DNA from: Mycolicibacterium llatzerense
Lineage (GTDB): Bacteria > Actinomycetota > Actinomycetes > Mycobacteriales > Mycobacteriaceae
Assembly (NCBI RefSeq): GCF_000878195.1
Contig: NZ_JXST01000027.1
Coordinates: 26,852 to 90,851, forward strand
DNA: 64,000 bases
Direction of reading: 5' to 3'
In this document: positions 48,204 to 55,607 of the stretch, piece after piece
Layout of the letters: each line of letters opens with the position of its first letter
Numbering within the stretch: position 1 is the stretch's first letter
Made by a program: the position numbers and the translations under genes
The notes under the pieces: generated by a model
What the model was told of the DNA's origin: nothing
What the model saw: only the letters and a program-made list of their open reading frames with translations
The model's database searches: none

Positions 48204-49478
48204 TCAGTCCTTCAGCAGCACCTCGGTCGCAGCCAGCAGCGCGCACGTCGCCAGCCCGTCGATGGCGACCCGCAGGTCGGGCAGTGACGGGAAGGTCGGT
48301 GCGATCCGGATGTTCTTGTCCTCCGGGTCCTTCTTGTACGGGAACGACGCGCCGGCCGCGGTCACCGCGATGCCGGCATCCTTGGCCAGGGCCACGGTCC
48401 GCTTCGCGGTGCCCGGCCACACATCCAGGCTGACGAAGTAGCCGCCCTTGGGGTCGGTCCACGATGCGATCTTCGACTCGCTAAGCCGGTCGTCGAGAAT
48501 CTCGGCAACCGCCGCGAACTTCGGCGCCATCAGCGCCTGGTGGCGCTGCATGTGCAGGCGTACGCCGTCGGCGTCGCCGAAGAACCGGACATGCCGCAGC
48601 TGGTTGATCTTGTCCGGGCCGATGGTCTTCTTCTCGGCGTGCTGCAGGTACCACGCGATGTTGCCGAGCGAGCCGCCGAAGAAGCTGACCCCGGCGCCGG
48701 CGAAGGTGATCTTGGACGTCGAGGCGAAGACGTACGGCCGGTTCGGGTTGCCCGCGGTGGCGGCCAGGCCGACGATGTCGATGTTCGGTACCGATTCGTG
48801 TGTCAGCGTGTGCACGGCGTAGGCGTTGTCCCAGAACAGCCGGAAATCCGGTGCCGCCGTTTGCATCTGCACCAGGCGCCGGGTGACCTCCCAGGAGTAG
48901 GTGACGCCGGTCGGGTTGCCGAAGACCGGGACGCACCACATGCCCTTGATCGCCGGGTCGGCAGCAACCAGTTCCTCGATGAGGTCGACGTCGGGGCCGT
49001 CCTCGAGCATCGGCACGGGGATCATCTCGATGCCGAAGCTCTCGGTGATCGCGAAATGCCGGTCGTACCCGGGCGACGGGCACAGGAATTTCAGAACGGG
49101 TTCCTGGACCCACGGCCGCGGCGAGTCGACGCCGCCATACAGCAGCGAGAACACGATGACGTCGTGCATCAGCTCCAGGCTGGCGTTGTTGCCGGCAATC
49201 AGGTTCGACACCGGCAGGCCGAGCAGTTCACCGAAGATGGCCCGCAGCTCGGGCAGACCATGGAGGCCGCCGTAGTTGCGGGTGTCGACACCATCGGCGG
49301 ACCGATAGTCCTCGCCGGGCAGGCTCAGCATCGCGTTCGACAGGTCGAGCTGCTCCGCCGACGGCTTACCGCGGGTCAGGTCGAGCGTCAGGTTGCGGGC
49401 CTGCAGTTCGGCGTAATTGCGCTGTTGCAGATCGTGCTGAGCCTGCAATTCGTCACGGCCGAGGGACAGAAACGACAC
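48204..49478 (-). CDS. Aspartate aminotransferase, Rv3722c type
   Basis: This PLP-dependent class I-like aminotransferase of the distinct Rv3722c subgroup has 424 residues. In M. tuberculosis that protein is the main aspartate aminotransferase and feeds aspartate-dependent nitrogen metabolism. Visible features are the N-terminal LTLDLTRGKPSAEQLDLSNAM substrate-arm region, NPTGVTYSWE (conserved Asn-Pro-Thr-Gly), WDNAYAVH (PLP-binding Asp-x-x-Tyr) and the Schiff-base lysine in FASTSKITFAG. GTG 49478 (MSFLSLGRD) follows AAAGG at suitable spacing. Its neighbours, dnaX, SRP RNA and tRNA-Ser, are as in M. tuberculosis. It transcribes away from the SRP RNA, which lies immediately upstream on the same strand. 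Confidence 0.93.
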   Translation of the reverse strand: MSFLSLGRDELQAQHDLQQRNYAELQARNLTLDLTRGKPSAEQLDLSNAMLSLPGEDYRSADGVDTRNYGGLHGLPELRAIFGELLGLPVSNLIAGNNASLELMHDVIVFSLLYGGVDSPRPWVQEPVLKFLCPSPGYDRHFAITESFGIEMIPVPMLEDGPDVDLIEELVAADPAIKGMWCVPVFGNPTGVTYSWEVTRRLVQMQTAAPDFRLFWDNAYAVHTLTHESVPNIDIVGLAATAGNPNRPYVFASTSKITFAGAGVSFFGGSLGNIAWYLQHAEKKTIGPDKINQLRHVRFFGDADGVRLHMQRHQALMAPKFAAVAEILDDRLSESKIASWTDPKGGYFVSLDVWPGTAKRTVALAKDAGIAVTAAGASFPYKKDPEDKNIRIAPTFPSLPDLRVAIDGLATCALLAATEVLLKD

Positions 49479-49511
49479 GGCGCGCCTTTCGCATCAGATC
49501 GCGAAAACATA

Positions 49512-49600
49512 GGGGACCCCGCGCACCCGCCAGAGCCCATTGACCCTTGCTGCCTTCCGGCCCTGGGGGAGTTCACAGGATGGACGCCGCGCGGGGTCCG
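49512..49600 (-). ncRNA. ffs: Signal recognition particle RNA (4.5S)
   Basis: On the minus strand the ends GGACCCCGCGC and GCGCGGGGTCC pair, and the middle contains GGGCCGGAAGGCAGCAAGGG, the conserved SRP Alu-less domain IV with its GGAA tetraloop and asymmetric internal loop for Ffh binding. Length about 89 bases, a typical bacterial small SRP RNA. Exact ends are estimated from the terminal pairing. Confidence 0.92.
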
Positions 49601-49671
49601 GCCATGAGTGTAGTACCCACCCAGTGGCACGCCGGTAGGGCGTCGGATTCCGGTCGGGTACCCTTGTCGAC

Positions 49672-49757
49672 GGAGGATTCGCCTAGTGGCCTATGGCGCT
49701 CGCCTGGAACGCGGGTTGGGTTAACAGCCCTCAGGGGTTCAAATCCCCTATCCTCCG
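49672..49757 (+). tRNA. tRNA-Ser (anticodon GGA)
   Basis: The acceptor stem GGAGGAT pairs with ATCCTCC, followed by discriminator G. The anticodon loop CTGGAAC gives GGA, reading UCC/UCU. A long class II variable arm follows, and the T arm is AGGGG-TTCAAAT-CCCCT. Length 86. CCA is not encoded. A strong stem-loop lies just downstream. Confidence 0.96.
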
Positions 49758-49762
49758 CACTC

Positions 49763-49806
49763 GGTCCGGGGTGCGACCAGCTGATCAGCAGGTCGCACCC
49801 CGGACC
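49763..49806 (+). terminator. Terminator after tRNA-Ser
   Basis: GGTCCGGGGTGCGACC (49763-49778) pairs perfectly with GGTCGCACCCCGGACC (49791-49806) across a 12-base loop, a 16-pair stem starting six bases after the tRNA. No U tract follows. Confidence 0.85.
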
Positions 49807-49835
49807 CACATCGAAGCAAGACCTCAAGGAGCAGC

Positions 49836-50582
49836 ATGCGGCGGCCGGTAGCGATCCTTTGGCACGCGTCGTTCCTGGTGCTCGCCGGGCTGTTGTACTT
49901 CTTCTTCGCGCTGCCTCGCTGGAATGAGCTGACCGGCGACTGGTCGCACAGCCTCGGCACCTCGATGCGCATCGTGTGCGGCCTGCTCGTCGCGTTGTCG
50001 GCACTGCCGGTCCTGTTCACCCGCCAGCGCACCGCCCTGCCCGAGTACGCCACCCCCGAGTTGGCGCAGTCCTTGCGCACCTGGTCGATCGTCCTGCACA
50101 TCGTGGCCGGCGTCCTGATCATCGGCGCTGCCATCAGCGAGATCTGGCTGACCCTGGATCAGGCCGGCACCTGGCTGTTCGGTATCTACGGCGGCGCGGC
50201 CGGCCTGGCCCTGCTCGCTGCCCTGGCCTTCTACCTGGCCTTTGTCGCCGAACTGCCGCCGCCGCCCCCGGCGCCGCTGAAGGTCAAAGAGGGCACGCGC
50301 CGCGGCCGCGGCAAGGACGACGCGGCCGGCGACGAGGCCCCCGCCGTCACCGCCGAAGCCGACTCCGAGTCCGACGAAGACGCGGCCGAGGCAGCAGAGA
50401 CCGACGACGCCGGTAACGCCGACGAAGCCGAGTCCGATGAAGCCGCCAAGACGTCCGGCGAAGAGACCGCCGACACCAACGAGGACGAGGCTGAAGAAAA
50501 GGCGACTGATGACGCCCCCGCCGGTAAGCTGCGCAACCGTCGCTCCGGCAAGGGCTCCGGCTTGTTCGGGCGCGGAGCCTAA
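49836..50582 (+). CDS. lucA: LucA-like membrane protein (Rv3723 homologue)
   Basis: This 248-residue integral membrane protein has four hydrophobic helices (about residues 8-27, 45-65, 90-112 and 117-142), then a short proline stretch and a highly acidic Asp/Glu/Ala-rich tail (about 160-230) ending in a basic patch. Rv3723/LucA in M. tuberculosis is reported to stabilise the Mce1 and Mce4 lipid importers and so coordinate fatty acid and cholesterol uptake. Assignment rests on position after the Rv3722c-type gene and tRNA-Ser, length and topology. ATG 49836 follows CAAGGAG. The acidic tail is low complexity and may be disordered and cytoplasmic. Confidence 0.78.
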   Translation: MRRPVAILWHASFLVLAGLLYFFFALPRWNELTGDWSHSLGTSMRIVCGLLVALSALPVLFTRQRTALPEYATPELAQSLRTWSIVLHIVAGVLIIGAAISEIWLTLDQAGTWLFGIYGGAAGLALLAALAFYLAFVAELPPPPPAPLKVKEGTRRGRGKDDAAGDEAPAVTAEADSESDEDAAEAAETDDAGNADEAESDEAAKTSGEETADTNEDEAEEKATDDAPAGKLRNRRSGKGSGLFGRGA

Positions 50583-50627
50583 GGGCCTACCTTCAGGGCC
50601 ATCACCTCGCAGTCCGGAGGACAGCAC

Positions 50628-51638
50628 ATGGGCGGGTTCCGCTTCTGCGGTCGGTTCGGCACCGCGGTCACCGCGGCAGCTGTTGCCATGGCCACCATCA
50701 GCCTTGCCCCGCTCTCCCACGCTGACCCGTCCGCGGCCGACACCGTCGAACCGGCGACCGCACGCGTCGACACCGTCATCAACTACCAGCACGCCATCGG
50801 CGCCGGGACCGGCTTCGTCCTGGATTCCAACGGTGCGCTGCTGACGAATTTCCACGTCGTGCAGGGTGCCGACAAGGTGACCGCGACCGTCGGGGGGCGA
50901 CCGTTCCGCGCGGATCTGGTCGGCTACGACCGGCACCGCGACATCGCCGTGCTGCAGTTGCGCGGCGCAGCCGACCTGCCGGTGGCCTCGCTGGGCGACT
51001 CGTCGACGTTGGCTGTCGGCGACGAGGTCGTGGCGCTGGGTAACGCCGACGGCAGCGGCAGCTCACTGACTCACGAGGCCGGCCACATCATCGGGCTGAA
51101 CCGCACCATCACTGCCAGAGATGAGCTGACGGGCAGTTCTGAGCAGGTGACGGGCCTGATCCAGTTCGCGGCCCCGGTCCGGGCCGGTGATTCGGGCGGC
51201 CCCTTGGTCTCCACCGACGGCCGGGTGGTCGGGATGACGGTTGCGGCGACGCTGAACTTCCGCATGGGCCCGGGCGGCGAGGGCTTCGCGATCCCGATCA
51301 ACGAGGCGCTGGCGACAGCCGCACAGATCCGGGCAGGTACGGCGTCGAACAACATTCACATCGGGCAGCCGACGCTGCTCGGTGTCGGGGTGGGCGGCAC
51401 CGATGAGCACTCGCAGCTGCCCGGCGTGCTGATCCGCGATGTGATCAGCGGCGGGCCCGCGCAAATCGCCGGCATGGTTCCGGGCGACGTGCTGGTGAGC
51501 ATCGACGCCGTCACCGTCAGCTCGGCCGGCGCGCTCACCAGCGTGCTGGACCGGCACTACGCGGGTGACGTCGTCGAACTGTTCTGGATCGACCGCGCGG
51601 GCCAGCAGCACACCGCCAAGACCACGCTGACGGCCTGA
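50628..51638 (+). CDS. Secreted trypsin-like serine protease with PDZ domain (PepA/HtrA-like)
   Basis: This 336-residue secreted protease starts with a Sec signal peptide (MGGFRFCGRFGTAVTAAAV, cleavage likely after SHA at 31). The catalytic triad is His76 (TNFHVV), Asp105 (HRDIAVL) and Ser189 (AGDSGGP). A PDZ domain fills about 245-330 (LGVGVGG to FWIDRAG). It resembles M. tuberculosis PepA (Rv0125, Mtb32A) over its length. ATG 50628 is preceded by GGAGGA. It starts 45 bases after the lucA-like gene on the same strand, so co-transcription is possible. It probably acts in the cell envelope or outside the cell; the substrate is unknown. Confidence 0.9.
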   Translation: MGGFRFCGRFGTAVTAAAVAMATISLAPLSHADPSAADTVEPATARVDTVINYQHAIGAGTGFVLDSNGALLTNFHVVQGADKVTATVGGRPFRADLVGYDRHRDIAVLQLRGAADLPVASLGDSSTLAVGDEVVALGNADGSGSSLTHEAGHIIGLNRTITARDELTGSSEQVTGLIQFAAPVRAGDSGGPLVSTDGRVVGMTVAATLNFRMGPGGEGFAIPINEALATAAQIRAGTASNNIHIGQPTLLGVGVGGTDEHSQLPGVLIRDVISGGPAQIAGMVPGDVLVSIDAVTVSSAGALTSVLDRHYAGDVVELFWIDRAGQQHTAKTTLTA

Positions 51639-51881
51639 CACGCAAACTTCTGGCAACAAATTCGACTAGCTCGTCAAAGTAGCTGGCTACAGGTGTTAAC
51701 CGGGTGCTTACCCGTATGACAATTTGCCACCGCTCCGCGGCGTCCCTTAATGGCGTTCCGCTGGCCAGTGAAGCCCTTGGCGGGGGCCGCATCGAGGGTT
51801 AGATTGGCGACATCAGAGACGGAATGAGCCTTCGGTCACAGCTGTTCACGCGGCGGTTACCCGGTCAAAGGGAGTAGCCAG

Positions 51882-52145
51882 GTGGTCCACCTCTACGTGG
51901 AGGCGTACACAGCCATTTGGGCTGTGGTGACACTGGCGACGTATCTCCTCGGCCGCCGATTCAGCAACGACGAACGGCCGGACCACCAAGCCCTCACCAG
52001 CGTGCTGGCCGGAGCGATGTGGCCCGTCGTCGTGGTCGGCGTCCTGGAAGCGTTCACCGTTGCACTGATGTCCGGCAGCCACGCCTGGCGCGACCCGGCC
52101 CCCGTCGAGCCGGCCTACGTCGCCACCGTCGCGCCGCTGACGTAG
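51882..52145 (+). CDS. Small predicted membrane protein
   Basis: This 87-residue protein is not assigned to a family. It has two hydrophobic segments, roughly 5-23 (VEAYTAIWAVVTLATYLLG) and 42-64 (VLAGAMWPVVVVGVLEAFTVALM), separated by a charged loop RRFSNDERPDHQ. GTG 51882 has AGGGAG upstream. It is convergent with the MpaB-like gene, stops three bases apart. The preceding 243 bases (51639-51881) contain no gene I can support. Length, composition and start signal make it a plausible gene, but function is unknown. Confidence 0.6.
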   Translation: MVHLYVEAYTAIWAVVTLATYLLGRRFSNDERPDHQALTSVLAGAMWPVVVVGVLEAFTVALMSGSHAWRDPAPVEPAYVATVAPLT

Positions 52146-52148
52146 CGC

Positions 52149-53369
52149 TCAAGCCACCCCGCGCAGGTGGGACGCGGATGCCCCAATGCTGGCGTGGTCC
52201 TCGCCGATCATGGTGTGCAGCAGCGCTTTCTGCTCACGCGATCCACGGTCTGCAGCGCGGTCCGAACCGCCCGGCAGGACCAGCGCCGCGATGCTGCGGA
52301 CGCCGTTGACGGGGATGCGGAGCAACGGATACCACGGCGGCATGTAGGCCGGCAGGCCCAGCGTGCGCATCACCCGAGGCCCCAGGAAGGCCGTCGTGAC
52401 CGACAGGTGCTGCGCCCAGGCCAGCCGCCGGCGAAGGCCTGCCGCACCGCGGTAATGCCAGGTCAGCGGGTCGCGTGCCATGGGTACCGACAGCTGTTTG
52501 GTGGTCTCGTCGGAGACCGCCAGCGCGGTGGACGTGTGATAGAGGATGCGGACGCTGTCGCGGAAGGACCGCGGCAGCCATTCGTCCTGCACACCCATCA
52601 GCCAGCCCACGTACCGGGTGAGGTGAGCGATGCTGCTCAACTCGGCGGGGGTGGCCACGATGCCCATGGCCAGGCCACCGAGGGTCGGCGCGATCAGCGC
52701 ACCGACCAGCGTGGCCGCCATGTCGGTCTGATTGACCGGCAGGCCCCACTGCTCGGCGCGCCAATCCGGCAGCGCCTGCACGTGCCTGCGCACCATGGCA
52801 TGGACGAACCGGACACGGATCGTGGACCGGTACCCCGAACCGAACTTGTCCAGCCCACCGGCAGCGATCACGTCGAGCGCCCATTGCATGGTCTCGGCGA
52901 ACCGCTGGTTGGAGCCCTTTTCCAGGGCTCCGGTCCGCAGCAGGGTCTGGTTGAACCCGGAGAACTGGTAGCCGCCCAGCAGTGCCACATCCCGCGCGAT
53001 GTACATGCCGTCAGCGCCGCCACGACGCAGCGCCCGCTGCCCGATCCGCAGCGCTTCGTGGTCAACCCAATCGGGCGTGGCCTCGATCGATTCGAAGAAC
53101 TGACGCAACGGCTCCGGTGCCTCCGGCACGCTGGCGATACCGTCGGCAAGCGCGCGGTCGAACAACGGCCGCAGCTGTTTGGTCCCCGCCTCCGACATCC
53201 AGGCGACCAATGAATCCATGGGCTCGTCGCCGGCGTTGAGTCGCTCACCCAGCCGCTGCCACCCCGCCGAATCGGGTTTCCCGATGGCCAGCATGGTGGC
53301 GAACGAACTGATCGCCGCGGGTACCGGTTGCGGCCGGTCGGGATGGCGTGCCGGGATCGGCAGGGACAT
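52149..53369 (-). CDS. MpaB/latex-clearing-protein-family oxygenase (DUF2236)
   Basis: This 406-residue member of the DUF2236/MpaB-Lcp family comprises heme-b oxygenases and many uncharacterised mycobacterial paralogues. The core includes GGYQFSGFNQTLLRTGAL, then RVRFVHAMVRRHV and NQTDMAATLVG, which contain conserved Arg/His positions associated with the heme site. ATG 53369 (MSLPIPARH) follows CAGGAG; the frame extends upstream to a TTG at 53411, but that part overlaps a palindromic operator-like site. It is divergent from the gene at 53475. The substrate is unknown. Confidence 0.8.
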   Translation of the reverse strand: MSLPIPARHPDRPQPVPAAISSFATMLAIGKPDSAGWQRLGERLNAGDEPMDSLVAWMSEAGTKQLRPLFDRALADGIASVPEAPEPLRQFFESIEATPDWVDHEALRIGQRALRRGGADGMYIARDVALLGGYQFSGFNQTLLRTGALEKGSNQRFAETMQWALDVIAAGGLDKFGSGYRSTIRVRFVHAMVRRHVQALPDWRAEQWGLPVNQTDMAATLVGALIAPTLGGLAMGIVATPAELSSIAHLTRYVGWLMGVQDEWLPRSFRDSVRILYHTSTALAVSDETTKQLSVPMARDPLTWHYRGAAGLRRRLAWAQHLSVTTAFLGPRVMRTLGLPAYMPPWYPLLRIPVNGVRSIAALVLPGGSDRAADRGSREQKALLHTMIGEDHASIGASASHLRGVA

Positions 53370-53391
53370 CGGGCTCAACTCCTGGTCATCA

Positions 53392-53411
53392 TTGACAACG
53401 TATGTAGTCAA
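53392..53411. promoter_or_regulatory. Palindromic operator-like site upstream of the MpaB-like gene
   Basis: TTGACAACGT-ATGTAGTCAA is an inverted repeat with 8 of 10 positions symmetric, lying 23-42 bases ahead of the ATG at 53369. Its size and TTGAC/GTCAA arms resemble TetR-family operators. No TetR gene is next to it in the window. Confidence 0.4.
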
Positions 53412-53461
53412 AACTAGGCGGTACCCGGGGTCTCGTCAATGGCGAAACGGATGCGAGCGCA

Positions 53462-53467
53462 TAGGCT
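53462..53467 (+). promoter_or_regulatory. Candidate -10 element for leaderless transcript
   Basis: TAGGCT (TANNNT type) is followed by seven bases and then the ATG at 53475, with no Shine-Dalgarno between. The same layout occurs before the GntR gene at 5898. Confidence 0.35.
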
Positions 53468-53474
53468 GGCCCTC

Positions 53475-53912
53475 ATGTGGCGGGGAGAACAGTCCAAGCA
53501 GCACGGTCGGAACACACTGGCAGCCGCGATCACGGCGCTCGGAATCGGCGCCGGCGTCGCACTCGGCGCGGCACCGGCCGCCACGGCGGCGGACGCCCCC
53601 GATCAGGTGGCGATGACGACCATCGACGACATCGCGGCCGGCAACTACGCCGCGGTCAGCGCCCGGTTCGACCCGGAGCTGCAAAAGAAGCTGTCGGTCA
53701 AGGCATTACAACAGGTGTGGGACAGCTACCAGCGCACGTTCGGGGCATACCAATCCCACGGCGGCCCCGAGGACACGCCCCGCGGCGACCTCACCGTGGT
53801 GAACATCCCGCTGCAGATGGATCGCATGCCCGGCCAGTTCCGGGTCAAGATTCATCCTGACGGCACCATCGCGGGCGTCTACTTCCTCCGGGAAGGTGTG
53901 CCGGTCCCCTGA
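53475..53912 (+). CDS. Secreted DUF3887-like protein
   Basis: This 145-residue exported protein has a basic N-terminus (MWRGEQSKQHGRN) leading into a signal sequence (TLAAAITALGIGAGVALGAAPAATA) cleaved around ATAADA. The mature part, MTTIDDIAAGNYAAVSARFDPELQKKLS followed by LQQVWDSYQRTFGAYQSH, resembles DUF3887/NTF2-like domains found in actinobacterial secreted proteins. A TANNNT box (TAGGCT, 53462-53467) sits seven bases before ATG 53475, suggesting a leaderless message; an in-frame ATG at 53439 would add twelve residues. Convergent with the alcohol dehydrogenase; the two stops lie in the palindrome CCCTGAC-C-GTCAGGG (53907-53921). Function unknown. Confidence 0.72.
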   Translation: MWRGEQSKQHGRNTLAAAITALGIGAGVALGAAPAATAADAPDQVAMTTIDDIAAGNYAAVSARFDPELQKKLSVKALQQVWDSYQRTFGAYQSHGGPEDTPRGDLTVVNIPLQMDRMPGQFRVKIHPDGTIAGVYFLREGVPVP

Positions 53913-53915
53913 CCG

Positions 53916-54959
53916 TCAGGGCAGGCGCGGGTCGATCAGCGTGACTCCGACGGGGCTGGCGGCACCGAACTCCGGCAGCAGGCGCGCGCCTTCGGCCAGC
54001 CCGACCACCCGCTCGACCAGCGTCTGCGGGCGCAGCGTGCCCGCGGCGACCAGATCCAGCATCTCGGGGTAGTCGGCGCTGGCCATGCCGTGTGAGCCCA
54101 AAACGTCCAATTCCCAGGCGATTACGCGGTCCATGGGCACCTGCGGATGCCCGTCGATGTTGGGTAGCAGGCCCACCTGGACGTGGCGCCCCTGCCTGCG
54201 CAGGCTGTGAATCGCGTCGGCACACGTGCCCGCGGTGCCCACCGCGTCGACCGCGACGTGGCTGCCGCCACCGGTGATGTCGTGTACCGCTGTGGCCACG
54301 TCGGCGCCGTTGGCGAGCACGGTTTCGGTCGCGCCCAGACTGCGCGCCAGTTCCAGCGCGGCCGGGGTGCGGTCGACGGCGATGACCTTTGCACCGGCAG
54401 CGGCTGCCACCTGGACGGCACTCAGCCCCACACCGCCGACGCCGATCACCGTGACCCACTCGCCCGGCCGGACGTCGGCACGGGCCCGCAGCGCGCGGTA
54501 CGCGGTGGCGAACCGGCACCCCAGCGCCGCCGCCGCGGCGTCATCGATATCTTCCGACACTGCAACAAGATTCGTGTCCGCTGCATGCAGGGCCACGTAT
54601 TCACCGAATGAGCCCCAATGGGTGAAACCCGGCTGGGTCTGGTCAGGACACACCTGCGCCTGACCGCCGGCACACCATTCGCAGCGGCCGCAGCCACACA
54701 CGAACGGCGTGGTGACCCGATCACCGACGTGCCAGCGCCGGACGTCGGCGCCCACCGCGACCACTTCCCCGACCAGTTCATGTCCGGGTACGTGTGGGAG
54801 TGCGACGCCGTCATCGTGCCCGGCCCAGGCATGCCAGTCGCTGCGGCACAACCCGGTCGCATGCACCTGGACCACCACACCCCCGGGCGACGGCGCCGGG
54901 TCGGCGACGGTCCGGACGTCCACCGGCCCGCCGAATTGCTCGAAGATCACCGCACGCAT
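53916..54959 (-). CDS. Zinc-dependent alcohol dehydrogenase
   Basis: This medium-chain dehydrogenase has 347 residues, standard length. Catalytic zinc ligands lie in GLCRSDWH and PGHE; the structural zinc lobe is CGCGRCEWCAGGQAQVC; the Rossmann motif is GVGGVGLSAVQ. It should oxidise or reduce an alcohol/aldehyde pair with NAD(P)(H) in the cytosol; the substrate is not predictable. ATG 54959 (MRAVIFEQF) is the normal family start; the frame is open to 55190, but that stretch covers the cspA leader. M. tuberculosis Rv3726, a dehydrogenase a few genes from Rv3723, may be the positional counterpart. Confidence 0.88.
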   Translation of the reverse strand: MRAVIFEQFGGPVDVRTVADPAPSPGGVVVQVHATGLCRSDWHAWAGHDDGVALPHVPGHELVGEVVAVGADVRRWHVGDRVTTPFVCGCGRCEWCAGGQAQVCPDQTQPGFTHWGSFGEYVALHAADTNLVAVSEDIDDAAAAALGCRFATAYRALRARADVRPGEWVTVIGVGGVGLSAVQVAAAAGAKVIAVDRTPAALELARSLGATETVLANGADVATAVHDITGGGSHVAVDAVGTAGTCADAIHSLRRQGRHVQVGLLPNIDGHPQVPMDRVIAWELDVLGSHGMASADYPEMLDLVAAGTLRPQTLVERVVGLAEGARLLPEFGAASPVGVTLIDPRLP

Positions 54960-55067
54960 CAGGCCATCGTCCCAAGCGGCAACGGCGGACCCGCGACGCA
55001 CCCCGATTGAGGGCGCCGATATGCACTGTTCAGGGTGCAGAGAGGTAGCCCACTGAGCTACGATGCC

Positions 55068-55096
55068 GAGCGGATGTTTCTTCCTAACATCCGCTC
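55068..55096 (+). promoter_or_regulatory. Perfect stem-loop in the cspA leader
   Basis: GAGCGGATGTT (55068-55078) pairs with AACATCCGCTC (55086-55096) around a TCTTCCT loop, ending 20 bases before the cspA ATG. As the upstream gene runs the other way, this is not its terminator. A 5'-UTR control structure for a cold-shock gene is the likely meaning. Confidence 0.5.
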
Positions 55097-55116
55097 TACA
55101 TGAGAGAAGTTGGTAT

Positions 55117-55320
55117 ATGCCACAGGGAACTGTGAAATGGTTCAACAGTGAGAAGGGCTTCGGCTTCATCACTCCCGACGACGGGTCCAAGGATCTGTTC
55201 GTCCATTACTCGGAGATCAAGAGCAACGGTTTCCGCACCCTCGATGAGGGCCAGCGGGTCGAGTTCGAGGTCGGCCAGGGCAGCAAGGGCCCGGCTGCGA
55301 CCGGAGTCACCGCGGTCTAA
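55117..55320 (+). CDS. cspA: Cold-shock protein CspA
   Basis: This 67-residue single-domain cold-shock protein is an RNA/single-strand-DNA chaperone. RNP1 is KGFGFIT and RNP2 is DLFVHYS; the start MPQGTVKWFNSEKGFG is the actinobacterial CspA form. ATG 55117 was chosen over an upstream in-frame start that would translate through the leader stem-loop. Two successive strong stem-loops follow the gene. Expression probably depends on the structured 5' leader. Confidence 0.97.
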   Translation: MPQGTVKWFNSEKGFGFITPDDGSKDLFVHYSEIKSNGFRTLDEGQRVEFEVGQGSKGPAATGVTAV

Positions 55321-55339
55321 CTGAGCTGCAACGCTCAGT

Positions 55340-55369
55340 GGGCTGGTGCGGAACGCTTCGCACCAGCCC
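55340..55369 (+). terminator. cspA terminator
   Basis: GGGCTGGTGCG (55340-55350) pairs with CGCACCAGCCC (55359-55369), loop of eight, followed by TCAAAGTCTTTCTT. A weaker CTGAG/CTCAG stem (55321-55338) lies just before it. Confidence 0.85.
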
Positions 55370-55394
55370 TCAAAGTCTTTCTTGACACTGTCGT

Positions 55395-55427
55395 ACGGAT
55401 GTCCAGGTTGCTGACCTGGACATCCGT
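55395..55427. terminator. Second stem-loop between cspA and the ligase remnant
   Basis: ACGGATGTCCAGGT (55395-55408) pairs perfectly with ACCTGGACATCCGT (55414-55427) around TGCTG, a 14-pair stem. It sits 12 bases past the stop of the minus-strand acyl-CoA synthetase remnant, so it may be the old terminator of that gene. Confidence 0.7.
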
Positions 55428-55439
55428 CCGATGGCGTAC

Positions 55440-55520
55440 CTAGCGGAGTTCTCCGGCCAGGTACTGCTGCTTGACCCGTGCGCGCTGCCGCTTGCCGCTG
55501 ATCGTCCTCGGAATCGTGGT
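55440..55520 (-). pseudogene. C-terminal remnant of an acyl-CoA synthetase
   Basis: On the minus strand a short frame ends IPRTISGKRQ-RARVKQQYLAGELR-stop. RTISGK is the A10-type catalytic-lysine motif of AMP-forming ligases, and the final helix looks like a genuine ligase end. Upstream of about base 55520 the similarity vanishes and there is no start or body, so only about 25 codons survive. Identification rests on one motif. Confidence 0.5.
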
Positions 55521-55607
55521 GCTCGGCGTGTGCGGCGGCGTCGTCCTCGCCACCGCTGCACTCGCCGCGGTGCTCATGCCGCGGGCGGTGCGACCAGTTG
55601 TGCCTGT

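Noticed and set aside
55068..55096. Terminator for a gene upstream of cspA
   Set aside because: The upstream gene (alcohol dehydrogenase) is transcribed away, so no plus-strand transcript needs terminating there.
54960..55190. An N-terminal extension of the zinc alcohol dehydrogenase
   Set aside because: It would cover the cspA leader and promoter; MRAVIFEQF is the standard start of the family.
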